This document shows, piece after piece, positions 1 to 8,518 of a DNA stretch of 64,000 bases. Position 1 is the stretch's first letter; every line of letters starts with the position of its first letter. Made by a program: the position numbers and the translations under genes. Source of the stretch: Candidatus Rifleibacteriota bacterium (GTDB lineage: Bacteria > Muiribacteriota > Ozemobacteria > Ozemobacterales > Ozemobacteraceae); NCBI GenBank assembly GCA_015232575.1, contig JADFZL010000002.1, positions 434,001-498,000 on the forward strand, given 5' to 3'. The notes beneath the pieces are model-generated. The model saw only the letters and a program-made list of their open reading frames with translations, did not search any database and was not told where the DNA came from.

Positions 1-3000
1 AATTGGAATGTAAATATTCGGAGTTATCGTTGCGGTCTCAAATTCTACTTCGTAGAAAAGATTTCCCGATGAATAACTCTTTGTCGGAGGTGGATCACTC
101 ATGGCAACAGCAATAACCTTTGGACCATTATATGATGTAGGAAATGTTACTGCGACCGGCATTGCAGTTGATCCGGAAAGTGGATAGCGGTTGCTCTGGT
201 TGTCCCAGAGGTCCCTGAATGCGCCCTGTTCTGCTGTAACATAAATTTTATCAGTATTCCATGAAAGAATCTCACGGATGTCATCTGTTGAAAGCAGTAT
301 ATTTGCAGAAGATGCGATATAATCGTTGAGGAGCATTACACCAAAAGACGCCGGAACACTTGCTCTTGAAAGCACAAGACTGCTGCCCGTGCGGTCTGCA
401 TTCTTGTAAAGAAACACTTTCGAAAGAGCCGAATTAGGAACGGTTCTGCCTGACGGAGCGGGGTAATTGACCTGCATTTCATCGTTGAAGAGCCTTACGC
501 TTCTTTCAAATGAAATGCTCAGAATTCCGCTGTTTATATCAAGTGTTGACCCGCTGTTAATGTTGAAGTTTGTAAGCACCGGTGTCAGAGCTGCCGGAAC
601 TGCTGCTTCGAAGGCCGTCGCAGTTACACGGTTTCCCTGAACATCTCTTATCAACACTGGGTTAGAAGCAACGGAAATGTATATGGAAGCCGCAGTTCGC
701 TGGTATTTCATTGCGATCCAGTTTTGTGCTTCCTGAGAAAGCTTTAATATAACTTCGCGTTTATTGGAACTTATTGTTGCTGATTTTTCATATTCAGTAC
801 GGACTGTGTATCTTTTGGTATAATCAGCTGGCAAACTGTCATTTGAACGTGTTTTTACAATTGCAATGCTCGAAATAGTGTAGTCTGACCATGTTGTGAG
901 ATCCATGTCTTTGTCGAACTGCAAATGGAGATCGCTGGGCGTATTTACTGCGTCATACCATCCGCCGGTGAGTTTTGGTTTGACAGCGTAAGCCACTGGA
1001 ACGCTGATTGTATGAGTTGCGGGGTTCTGAATAAGCGGACGGACCCAGTTGCCGGAAAGATCTACGCCAATTTGGCCGCCTTCTGCGTTATAAGCACTTG
1101 TTCCCATCGATAACCAGATAGTCGTGCTTCCCCAGTCAGCAATATTTCTGCGGTTGTCCTGAGACAGAAGTATGCTGACGCGCTTTGAATCTACTCCGGG
1201 GTCTTCGAGAGTATCGGCAGAAGAAAGCTGAATGGTATAGCTTGCATCAGGCGGATTCCCTGAAAGGTCGTCTCTGTTTCCGATTCTCAGCACTTTGTGA
1301 TCAAACCACGAAGTTGCCGCTCCGGGTTTGAGTGTAAGAGACTCGCTGAAAGTAAGATAAAGTCTTTCGCCATCGTATTCTGAACGGGTCAGCGAAGGTC
1401 TTGTCGTATCAACTGCAAGAACAGTGTATGTTGAAAGAGTGTTTCCTGATTTGTCTCTGACGAAAATCGGCAGAACAAAAGTTGCGAGGTCGATTGTCGG
1501 AGTAGAAAGAATAAACGGAGAAGATTTTCCGGAAAGCATTGAACCGGAGAATGTAATCGGCCACGAGCTGCTTCCCTGAATTGGAGAAAGATCTATGAAC
1601 GCATCATAAGGCTGGAAATCGCACGACATTGATGCAATAATAGAATCAGACGAGATTCCTGAGCCTACATTGGCGACCCATGAGAAAGCCTGGTTCGGGC
1701 TGAGAACATTCTGGTATTTAATAATCTGCGGTGGTACATTGTCGATTGCAAATGTTGCAATCTGAACCGGCGGCGCCGCAAGATTTTCGGCGTCATCAGT
1801 AATTCTAATCGAATATCTCGGATAGTCATTTGCTGAGGTTCCCTGCATTGGAATCAGCCACGAACTGGCTGTCCATGTAGATATTTCGAAAGATGCTTCG
1901 TAACGTGAAGTAATGTCTGAGTAATACATTATCCGTTCTTCGATGAGAGCTGAAGCTGACGATAGAAGTTTAACCGAGGCTGAACCCGGATCTGCGAAGT
2001 CTTTTATTTCAGCAAAAACGGTAACTATGTCTCCAATGTTTGCATTACTGATACTTAAGTTGTCGCCTAAGCTGCCGTCAATGTAGATTCCGTATTTTAC
2101 AGGATTTGGTATCAATGTGTCGATTGCAAACTGTTTAGCAGAATCGCAAATCAGTGTGCCGGTTGCCATTGTTATTGAAAGAACGTCGGGGTGCAGAATT
2201 TTTACCGGAAAACTTGCAAGTCCAATTTCTTTCTTGCTGATTCCGACCGTGAATGTTCCCATATACACGTAATTTCCGCCGCCGCTTATCGGAGGTGCCT
2301 GGTAGATCATTGGAGTCCAGTATGTGCTCAGGTCGCCGTCGTAGTAAAGAGAAGACGAATCATCTGCGCTATCTTCTGTAATCGTTCTGATGTCGGCAAG
2401 AACAGTCGCAGCAGGGTTGTTGGCTGTATTGTACGCAGAATTCATTACGCATGTAAGTGTTACTTTGTCTGCCGGATTAGCGATATTGTTTGGAAAGCCG
2501 CTTAGAGAAGTATCATAAGAAAGATCTGCTCTGCTGCTCGGAAAGTTTTTAATGCTTGGAGTCTTAGACAGGAATCTTACGTTGTTTGTATATCCGACGA
2601 CCATGTTACCTGATGAATCGTAAGTAATTATTGTCAGCGAAGCTGTAGAACCAAGTCCTGCCGGAACTGTCCAGTCGTAGGAATATTCGTTCGGTCCGCC
2701 TGGAGGGAAAAGAATGGGCGATGGCGGAGTAAGACCATTTTCCAGATATAGATTTGTAAAATCAATCTGGGGAAGGATTCCATCATGGTTGCTGAGTCTG
2801 ACTTTTACGCGAAGAACATCTCCTTCGTTTGCTTCGTTCAGACGTCCGTTGTCTAAGGTAAAGGAAAGCGGATAAACCTGAATTGTCGGTTGCAGGTTAT
2901 CTACAAGAAGTCTGGGAGTGCTTGTTGCGTAGGTAATGTTTCCGTTGACGTCAACAACGGTAACTTTGAATGAAACGTTCTCGCGGTTTGTGGTTCCGGG

Positions 3001-5982
3001 TATCGGACTGAATGTTGCGACTGCACTTTTTCCTCCAGCCGAGGTAATGAGGTTCAACTCATGTTCAGTGATGCCGATTCCGAGCGGAGTCAGGTCAAGA
3101 TAGGCTGTTCCGAAGTCCCAGCCGTTTCCGTTTACCTGAAGTGACAATTTTACAACGTCAGTTGAAACAACTGCTTTTGTGGTGAACATTCCATCAAGAT
3201 CAACCACTGTATTTGCGTTGTGATCGTAAGAAATTGAAGCGATGAACGATTGAACAAGCAGAGGCTGGTTATCGACAAAAAGCGTCTCAGTTCGTGCGTT
3301 TACCATGTTTCCACAGTTGTCTTTCAGTTCAACAACCGGAGTGATGTTCTGGCCATCGATGCTGCCTGATGCAACAAACAATGAAAAACCATACAGACCA
3401 TCGCTTGCTGCGCCATCGTTGTGTGCGCCGTCGTCGTACATTATCTGTGCGGAATTTCCTCCGAAAACGCTCAGATTAACCTGAGGTGTGCCGCCGTCAA
3501 GAAGAAGCGGATCAACTTTAGCGTTGATTACAAGACGATCTCCGACGTTTATTACCAGGGCATTTCCAACCATATTCTGAAATGTAGCTGAAGCATAGTC
3601 AATTACAGGTGGAACGCAGTCTACTTCATAAGTACTCGAAAGCGAGGTCATCGTGTTTCCGGCCTTGTCACTGACGGTGGCTCTGAAAACGTAAGTTGAA
3701 TTTTCAAGAGTAGTGCTTGCAGTGTCTACGACAAGATAATACCTCAGCAGCGTTGGATCATAGTTCATATACATGGTAGTTGCACCGCCGAGAATAGAAA
3801 GATCAACAGTGCATGTTCCGCCGTCTGGATCAGTAACCGGAACAATAAATTCAAGGCGGTCGCCAATGTTCATTGCGCCGGTTTTCGCAACGTCACGGAT
3901 GTAGTTAATTGTCATTGGACCGGGCGAAGGGGCGGAATTGTCAATCTGAACCGCTACACTGCTGTAGGCGGTATTTTCGGCATTATCTTTTGCAGTGATC
4001 GAAAAAACAGTATCTTCGTTCAGAGTTCCAGCCGGAACTGTAACCTGAATTGTATAGCTGCCGGCTCCGTCGTAGGTCAAAGCTTCTGTTGAAGCTTTCC
4101 CAAGGGCAGAAAGATTCATGAAAACACCCTGGTTATCATAAATCGATGCTCCGGAGCTTGCGAGACTTACGGAAAATTTGATTTTATCGCCTGTTTTGAC
4201 ATACGGATGAGTAGCAGAGAGAGATGGAGTTACTGTCCATGTGGCAGCAAGAATTACTGGCGGTTCATTGTCGAAATACAGACCGTTACTCGACATGCTG
4301 ACTTCGTTTCCAGCGTTGTCTGTCATCCAGACTGTGTAATTTTTCTGGCCGTCAACTATGTAATTATTTGAAGCCGACTTTCCAACAGTCATTTCAAGGC
4401 GATATGTGTTAGCTCCTGTCAGCGGAAGAGAATCGCTTCCGTTACCGCCGATGTCGCGAAGATCTGCCCATATTCTGCCGTTGTCGAGATCTGTGGCATT
4501 TGCCTGCAGCGCAATTGTATCGCCAAGTTTCGCTGTTCCGGTGGTGTACATTTTCTGAAGGATGACGGTAGTAATTGAAGGCGGCTTGTTATCAACGTAT
4601 ATTACTGGAAGTGTGACTTCGTAAATTACGTTTGTTGCTTTATCCTGAGCTTTGACCGTAAAGCTTCTCGGAGTGTAATCTTCAGATGTGTACTGACGAA
4701 CATCATAAAGAAGAGAAAAAGTTGTAGACCCTGGAGAAATCGGACATATCTGATTGCTTACTCCGCCGATTGCTGAAAGATCAACTGTTACAAGCACGTC
4801 GCTCATTATGGCTGAAAGATTTCCGAGAATATAAAGCTGATCGCCTATGATTGCGATGTTGTCGTTTTTTACTCCGCTGTGTTCAAGTATCGAAATTGAA
4901 AGTGGAAGTGCAAATACTGGCGGAATTGTATCAACTGCGAGTGAATTTGAAAACCTGGAAGTTGCATTTCCTGCATCATCGGTTGCAACAACTTCGAAGT
5001 TTACAAAATCAGTTTCCAGATTGGTTCCTGATGGGACAGCAAAGGTATACTCAAAAGTTGTGGTTCCTCCGGTTGTTGAAGCGCCTGTGCGATTCATCGT
5101 AACAGGTGAGCCTGGGATCAGAATTGAATTGGAAGCTGTAAGTGTTTCGCCGTCGTAGTCCGAAACTGTTGCTGTAATTTTTACAACATTTCCGGTTTTG
5201 ATGTATTGGAATCCGCTTGTGTTAGTTGCTACAACAGAAACAAGGTTCGGAATTCTGGTGTCATAGCTTACTGCTCCGGCGTATGTTTTTCTGTTGCCGG
5301 CATCGTCAACTGCGAGAAGATCGAAACTGTCAGCGTTTCTTTCACGTCCGGACTGAATAACTCTGTTAAATGTGTACTTGCCTCCGCCTGAATAAGTCAG
5401 CGGAACATTTGTTCCGAGTCCGAGGTTTGAAAGGTTCGCGTAAACGTTCAGGCGGGGCGGTCCGTTTAGTCCGTCGGCGTCAGAAAAGTCTACTGAAAAC
5501 TTTAAATAATCACCGGCAATATATTCTCCGGATTTTCCTTTTGCTGCACTGGTATCGATTACAATTCCAAGAAGTGAAATTGGGGGCTGGTTATCAATAC
5601 TTATTGTACTTCCGGAGTTTACCATACTGTCATTGTCGGTGAACTGCGGATTATAAGAAGAGTTGTCAAAGCTTCCGTTCGAAATTGAAAAAATTGCACT
5701 GTAATAATTTCCGGCAAGATTGGGAAGGACGTAATATGGGTTGCCTAAAACACCAAGATTAATGAAAGGGGTAACGCCAGCGGTTGCGTTGTTTGAGCGG
5801 CAGGCGAAAGTTACGGTATCGCCGATTCCAGCGATTCCGTCACCGTTTGAATCATTTGTCAATGTAACGGTGGGATTGGTGATGATTGCTTCTGCTTTCT
5901 CTGAGGTAAGTCCAAACAGCATCCCCAGAAAAATCAGAATGTGTATTAAGTGAGTTTTCCTGTAATATCTTTCATTTCCCAT
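1..5982 (-). CDS. Giant secreted protein of repeated Ig-like modules (C-terminus outside window)
   Basis: The frame is open from an ATG at 5982 to the window edge (1994 codons, no stop), so the C-terminus lies beyond position 1. AAAGGGG precedes the ATG. Residues 1 to about 32 form a signal peptide with a hydrophobic stretch ending near SEKAEA. The rest is at least a dozen modules of roughly 110-120 residues. Each opens near V-D-x-x-P-P and contains a G-D-x-V/I stretch, a DxDG or LSALG-like stretch, and a V-x-A-x-D-x-A-G-N stretch. This is typical of bacterial Ig-like or cadherin-like beta-sandwich repeats in surface or secreted proteins. No catalytic domain is visible in this part. An adhesive or structural cell-surface role is inferred from architecture only. 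Confidence 0.85.
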   Translation of the reverse strand, partial: MGNERYYRKTHLIHILIFLGMLFGLTSEKAEAIITNPTVTLTNDSNGDGIAGIGDTVTFACRSNNATAGVTPFINLGVLGNPYYVLPNLAGNYYSAIFSISNGSFDNSSYNPQFTDNDSMVNSGSTISIDNQPPISLLGIVIDTSAAKGKSGEYIAGDYLKFSVDFSDADGLNGPPRLNVYANLSNLGLGTNVPLTYSGGGKYTFNRVIQSGRERNADSFDLLAVDDAGNRKTYAGAVSYDTRIPNLVSVVATNTSGFQYIKTGNVVKITATVSDYDGETLTASNSILIPGSPVTMNRTGASTTGGTTTFEYTFAVPSGTNLETDFVNFEVVATDDAGNATSRFSNSLAVDTIPPVFALPLSISILEHSGVKNDNIAIIGDQLYILGNLSAIMSDVLVTVDLSAIGGVSNQICPISPGSTTFSLLYDVRQYTSEDYTPRSFTVKAQDKATNVIYEVTLPVIYVDNKPPSITTVILQKMYTTGTAKLGDTIALQANATDLDNGRIWADLRDIGGNGSDSLPLTGANTYRLEMTVGKSASNNYIVDGQKNYTVWMTDNAGNEVSMSSNGLYFDNEPPVILAATWTVTPSLSATHPYVKTGDKIKFSVSLASSGASIYDNQGVFMNLSALGKASTEALTYDGAGSYTIQVTVPAGTLNEDTVFSITAKDNAENTAYSSVAVQIDNSAPSPGPMTINYIRDVAKTGAMNIGDRLEFIVPVTDPDGGTCTVDLSILGGATTMYMNYDPTLLRYYLVVDTASTTLENSTYVFRATVSDKAGNTMTSLSSTYEVDCVPPVIDYASATFQNMVGNALVINVGDRLVINAKVDPLLLDGGTPQVNLSVFGGNSAQIMYDDGAHNDGAASDGLYGFSLFVASGSIDGQNITPVVELKDNCGNMVNARTETLFVDNQPLLVQSFIASISYDHNANTVVDLDGMFTTKAVVSTDVVKLSLQVNGNGWDFGTAYLDLTPLGIGITEHELNLITSAGGKSAVATFSPIPGTTNRENVSFKVTVVDVNGNITYATSTPRLLVDNLQPTIQVYPLSFTLDNGRLNEANEGDVLRVKVRLSNHDGILPQIDFTNLYLENGLTPPSPILFPPGGPNEYSYDWTVPAGLGSTASLTIITYDSSGNMVVGYTNNVRFLSKTPSIKNFPSSRADLSYDTSLSGFPNNIANPADKVTLTCVMNSAYNTANNPAATVLADIRTITEDSADDSSSLYYDGDLSTYWTPMIYQAPPISGGGNYVYMGTFTVGISKKEIGLASFPVKILHPDVLSITMATGTLICDSAKQFAIDTLIPNPVKYGIYIDGSLGDNLSISNANIGDIVTVFAEIKDFADPGSASVKLLSSASALIEERIMYYSDITSRYEASFEISTWTASSWLIPMQGTSANDYPRYSIRITDDAENLAAPPVQIATFAIDNVPPQIIKYQNVLSPNQAFSWVANVGSGISSDSIIASMSCDFQPYDAFIDLSPIQGSSSWPITFSGSMLSGKSSPFILSTPTIDLATFVLPIFVRDKSGNTLSTYTVLAVDTTRPSLTRSEYDGERLYLTFSESLTLKPGAATSWFDHKVLRIGNRDDLSGNPPDASYTIQLSSADTLEDPGVDSKRVSILLSQDNRRNIADWGSTTIWLSMGTSAYNAEGGQIGVDLSGNWVRPLIQNPATHTISVPVAYAVKPKLTGGWYDAVNTPSDLHLQFDKDMDLTTWSDYTISSIAIVKTRSNDSLPADYTKRYTVRTEYEKSATISSNKREVILKLSQEAQNWIAMKYQRTAASIYISVASNPVLIRDVQGNRVTATAFEAAVPAALTPVLTNFNINSGSTLDINSGILSISFERSVRLFNDEMQVNYPAPSGRTVPNSALSKVFLYKNADRTGSSLVLSRASVPASFGVMLLNDYIASSANILLSTDDIREILSWNTDKIYVTAEQGAFRDLWDNQSNRYPLSGSTAMPVAVTFPTSYNGPKVIAVAMSDPPPTKSYSSGNLFYEVEFETATITPNIYIPI

Positions 5983-6134
5983 AATTTGCCCCTTTTAATC
6001 TGAACGGACGACAAAAGAAATTATTATCCGGGTCAAGTATCGGCATTTTGAGTAATTACATTTACTATTGCGCGTATACTTTATCAGTTGAGGCTATGAA
6101 TGAAAATCAAATATTCATAATTGATGAAATTTCA

Positions 6135-6166
6135 GGATGTTCCCGAAATTAGTTTCGGGAACATCC
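6135..6166. terminator. Perfect 14-bp hairpin, likely terminator
   Basis: GGATGTTCCCGAAA at 6135-6148 and its exact reverse complement at 6153-6166 flank a 4-nt loop. It lies between the start of the giant protein and the 3' end of the minus-strand cassette genes. On the plus side a T-run follows at about 6180. On the minus strand it would end transcripts coming from the brnA side. Confidence 0.5.
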
Positions 6167-6218
6167 ACTTACGATATATCTTTTTTTGAGTTCTAATAAG
6201 GCTTTTCCACGTAAAACC

Positions 6219-6341
6219 TCGTAACTTGCAGCTCATTTTCATGGTTGGAAAGATAAATCTATGGTTCTTGATGAAATTTCAAAGAAAGTTTCGATCATGG
6301 CTACACTTACGCTACGCACGATCTATCCTTACTCGTTATGC
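6219..6341 (-). repeat. Candidate attC-like site C, after the brnA unit
   Basis: On the minus strand it opens with GCATAACGAGTAAGG just after the extended brnA frame and ends near GTTACGA. The two ends are imperfectly complementary (shared C.TAAC..G.A pattern), with internal palindromic stretches. It resembles site B (6748-6869) in its opening GCATAACGA.TAAGG. This is the layout of integron attC recombination sites, but the R box deviates from the RYYYAAC consensus, so the call is tentative. Confidence 0.35.
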
Positions 6342-6399
6342 CATTTTATGCAACTTTTAGTCTCTTAATTTCTTGGATCTTTTCTGATAATAGTATTTT

Positions 6400-6621
6400 C
6401 TATAACGATTGATAGTGAACATCTCTCTGATTGGCAAGAATTTTTAAATCATTAACCATATCTTCTGGCAAACGAAGAGAAATTGTTTTTAAGGACGGCT
6501 TTAGATTTGGAAAAACTCCGATTTCAGCTTTTGACCAATCAACATAATCGCATGAATCGTGAGTTGCCCAAAACTCTCGTTCTTCGTCTTCAGAATTAAA
6601 ATTAGGTATTTTCTTTTTCAT
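6400..6621 (-). CDS. brnA: BrnA/CopG-type antitoxin, shortened by a nonsense codon
   Basis: 73 residues. The sequence ends in a ribbon-helix-helix-like ISLRLPEDMVNDLK segment followed by NQRDVHYQSL, which is the CopG/BrnA antitoxin pattern. Family members continue after YQSL. Here a TAG at 6400-6402 interrupts a frame that reads on for 17 sensible codons (KILLSEKIQE...) to a TAA at 6346-6348. The antitoxin therefore appears truncated by one nonsense mutation, unless TAG is read through. Its start overlaps the 3' end of a BrnT-like remnant, as in intact brnTA operons. Antitoxins of this family bind the BrnT ribonuclease and repress their own operon; whether this copy still works is doubtful. 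Confidence 0.7.
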   Translation of the reverse strand: MKKKIPNFNSEDEEREFWATHDSCDYVDWSKAEIGVFPNLKPSLKTISLRLPEDMVNDLKILANQRDVHYQSL

Positions 6622-6736
6622 ATTTTGCGAACTCCTGAAACTCTCTTGAAGTCATATCCCTCGCAGATATGACACGAATCTTTAAATTTCGAATAACAAA
6701 AGAAACGAATAAAGGGCGCCCATGAGTTGTCAACAA
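6602..6736 (-). pseudogene. BrnT toxin remnant (C-terminal part only)
   Basis: In the frame ending at the TAA 6602-6604 the minus strand encodes THGRPLFVSFVIR, then KIRVISARDMTSRE and about 15 more residues. This matches the C-terminal half of BrnT RNase toxins (G-R-x-x-F-V...IRVISAR). Upstream of the T-H-G-R segment the frame loses any BrnT similarity within a few codons, and no start codon or N-terminal half is present. The remnant ends 20 bases inside brnA, the normal toxin-antitoxin overlap. The toxin is therefore probably dead. Confidence 0.6.
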
Positions 6737-6747
6737 GATTTGATTTT

Positions 6748-6869
6748 TAGTAACATATCAGTTGTGCTAAGTTGCTGCCAAGTGCTTTGCTGCAAAGACG
6801 AGTACAAATGATAGGGCAAGACTGTGGTTACGCTTGCGCGACATATGATCTTACCCTTATTCGTTATGC
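6748..6869 (-). repeat. Candidate attC-like site B, after the GyrI-like gene
   Basis: On the minus strand it opens with GCATAACGAATAAGGG 10 bases after the stop of the 6880-7467 gene and ends near GTTACTA. The ends are imperfectly complementary (TAAC..AT.AG on both arms). Inside, GGGTAAGA pairs with TCTTGCCC and CTTTGC with GCAAAG. The BrnT remnant starts about 20 bases beyond it. Tentative, as for site C. Confidence 0.38.
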
Positions 6870-6879
6870 TCTTTATTCT

Positions 6880-7467
6880 TCATTGGCTATTTAAAAATGA
6901 ATCAAAGACCTCTTTGGACAAATCAAACGATGAAATATACTCAATTTTCTCGTTTGGTTGATCGTAAAGCTCCATTATAGGAGTTGATGGGTGTTTGTTT
7001 TCATTTAAATATGCGCTTAGCTTTGGATAAACCTTGAATATTCCAAGAATAATCGATATCTTTCCTTTGAATGGGAATTCAGCAACAACGCTTTTTGATG
7101 CCGGATATTCTTTTATACCATATTTGTTTTTAATATCTTTTAAATCTTCAATGCTTTTTCCTTCCACAATACAACCCACTATACTCCTCAAATTATCTGT
7201 CGTAACATCCTGAGGATTATCGTAATAGAGACCAAATCCTTTTGTTGTAATAACCGAATGGTTGTCTTTCAAATCGTAATAGATCTTATCCATTACTGGA
7301 CCAACATTTTTGTAGTCTCCGATATGTTTTCTATAAACAAGTAAATACGGGCCAACATTTTTTTCAGATATTATTACAGACGAAAAGAGGCCATATCCAG
7401 ATAGATAGATTAGAATAATTGCGACAATAAGAACTAAAACAATACCGATTATGGCAAGAATTTTCAT
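6880..7467 (-). CDS. Membrane-anchored GyrI-like small-molecule-binding domain protein
   Basis: The ATG at 7467 is preceded by AAGGAG at good spacing, so the longer frame from 7527 is not used; the product is 195 residues. Residues 2-24 form one strongly hydrophobic N-terminal segment (MKILAIIGIVLVL...). The remainder resembles GyrI-like/SOUL-type ligand-binding domains: a GPYLLVYRKHIGDY start, a YYDNPQ segment, a GCIVEG strand and an AEFPFKGK strand. The likely product is a single-pass protein with an extracytoplasmic ligand-binding domain. Ligand unknown. It sits alone between two attC-like sites with a leader of under 30 bases, as expected of a mobile cassette. Confidence 0.65.
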   Translation of the reverse strand: MKILAIIGIVLVLIVAIILIYLSGYGLFSSVIISEKNVGPYLLVYRKHIGDYKNVGPVMDKIYYDLKDNHSVITTKGFGLYYDNPQDVTTDNLRSIVGCIVEGKSIEDLKDIKNKYGIKEYPASKSVVAEFPFKGKISIILGIFKVYPKLSAYLNENKHPSTPIMELYDQPNEKIEYISSFDLSKEVFDSFLNSQ

Positions 7468-7491
7468 TCGTTTACTCCTTCTTAAAATGGC

Positions 7492-7595
7492 AAATAACGC
7501 ACGGTTTACCTGCGAAGTCAGATACAAGCGTTTTGTTTGCGTATATTCATAACTTTATCGACTTGGCGTGAGTCGGCGCAAACGCAGTGTTCAGC
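7492..7595 (-). repeat. Candidate attC-like site A, after the cupin gene
   Basis: On the minus strand it runs from GCTGAAC (7595-7589), just after the cupin stop, to GTTATTT (7498-7492), about 25 bases before the next gene's ATG. The two ends can be aligned as an imperfect palindrome (AAC.C..G.TTT..C on both arms), the general form of attC sites. The R boxes are degenerate. Tentative. Confidence 0.33.
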
Positions 7596-7602
7596 AGAGA
7601 GC

Positions 7603-7959
7603 CTACGAAGATAGAGGTTTCAAGAAATCTCCATCTATTATCATTAACTTGGCCCCATTTCTTGTAACAGAACGATGTGAACTTAACCCATCAGAAACGA
7701 CATACGAAATCCCTGGAGTTAAAATTGAATTTGAACCATCTTGCTGTTCATTAACAACTTCGCCCTCAAGACAATGAACTATATGACCCTTTTCACACCA
7801 GTGATCTGCGACATAACCAGGAGAATATTCGACAATTCTGATTCGTAACCCGTCAAATTGTAGCGTTTGCCAATATGCCAGGCCAGTCTTGCCTTTATGT
7901 TCAGTTTTGGGAACTTTGGTCCAATCAATTGTTTGAAATGGAATATTTTGATTACCCAT
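7603..7959 (-). CDS. DHCW-motif cupin-fold protein
   Basis: 118 residues with a single cupin barrel. The motif DHWCEKGHIVHCLEGE lies at about residues 52-67, followed by a second strand pair (TPGISYVVSDG, then SSHRSVTRNGAKLMIID). The DHWC.KGH signature defines the DHCW-motif cupin family. The histidines probably bind a metal. The function of the family is unknown, and members are common on mobile cassettes. It stands alone, in the same orientation as its cassette-like neighbours, with an attC-like palindrome directly downstream. Confidence 0.75.
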   Translation of the reverse strand: MGNQNIPFQTIDWTKVPKTEHKGKTGLAYWQTLQFDGLRIRIVEYSPGYVADHWCEKGHIVHCLEGEVVNEQQDGSNSILTPGISYVVSDGLSSHRSVTRNGAKLMIIDGDFLKPLSS

Positions 7960-8518
7960 AATTTGTTGATACCCTTTTCTTTATATAAGATTCAAAAACA
8001 CTTTGCCTGGAGAGACAAAAAAACCTCAAAGGTTGTTCAATAGATATTTTTATATTTTGTACTTTGATTAAACTTGGAATTTTGCAACAGCCGCCTCTGT
8101 TAATTTTTTTCTCACTTTCCTATTTTTCTATCAAGTATATCGCAAAATAGATTGAATAAAAACAGGAAAGTGAGAATTGTGTTCAATCTGGCATGCAAAT
8201 TATTTCTTGTCGAATATTGATAAATAATATATGATACAAAATGATTAACCTTCAGGGGAAAAATGCTATTGAAAAGTCTCAATGTTGATAGTTCTTATAA
8301 CACATTTTTATAAGAGAAACAAATTCCTGAGAGGGTGCATTTCTGGAAATTGGGTTGGGTTAAGAAATTCTCAAACAGCTTGTACGAGACGCGATGGGGC
8401 GAAATCTGCTGAAGGTCATGAGAATACACCTGAAATATACGGGATGAACGAATTATTTTGAATTGTTACAGTTCAAAGAATTCGAATCTTGTTTCGAATA
8501 AATGAAAGTCTGGATAAT
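7960..8518. other. Intergenic region with inverted repeats and possible structured leader
   Basis: No gene seen. It contains a perfect 13-bp inverted repeat (8110-8122 with 8164-8176, 41-nt spacer) and a TCTTATAA hairpin at 8293-8315. At 8327-8433 lies a series of short stems upstream of thiF: ATTTCT/AGAAAT enclosed by GAGA/TCTC, then CAGC/GCTG, then AGGT/ACCT. No known riboswitch consensus could be matched. Confidence 0.4.

Noticed and set aside
7568..7777. Plus-strand gene over the cupin
   Set aside because: Antisense shadow of the DHCW cupin and its attC-like site; no ribosome site.
8320..8470. TPP riboswitch before thiF
   Set aside because: Only CTGAGAGGGTGC is reminiscent; the conserved ACCTGAT...CCAGCG..GGGA half is missing.
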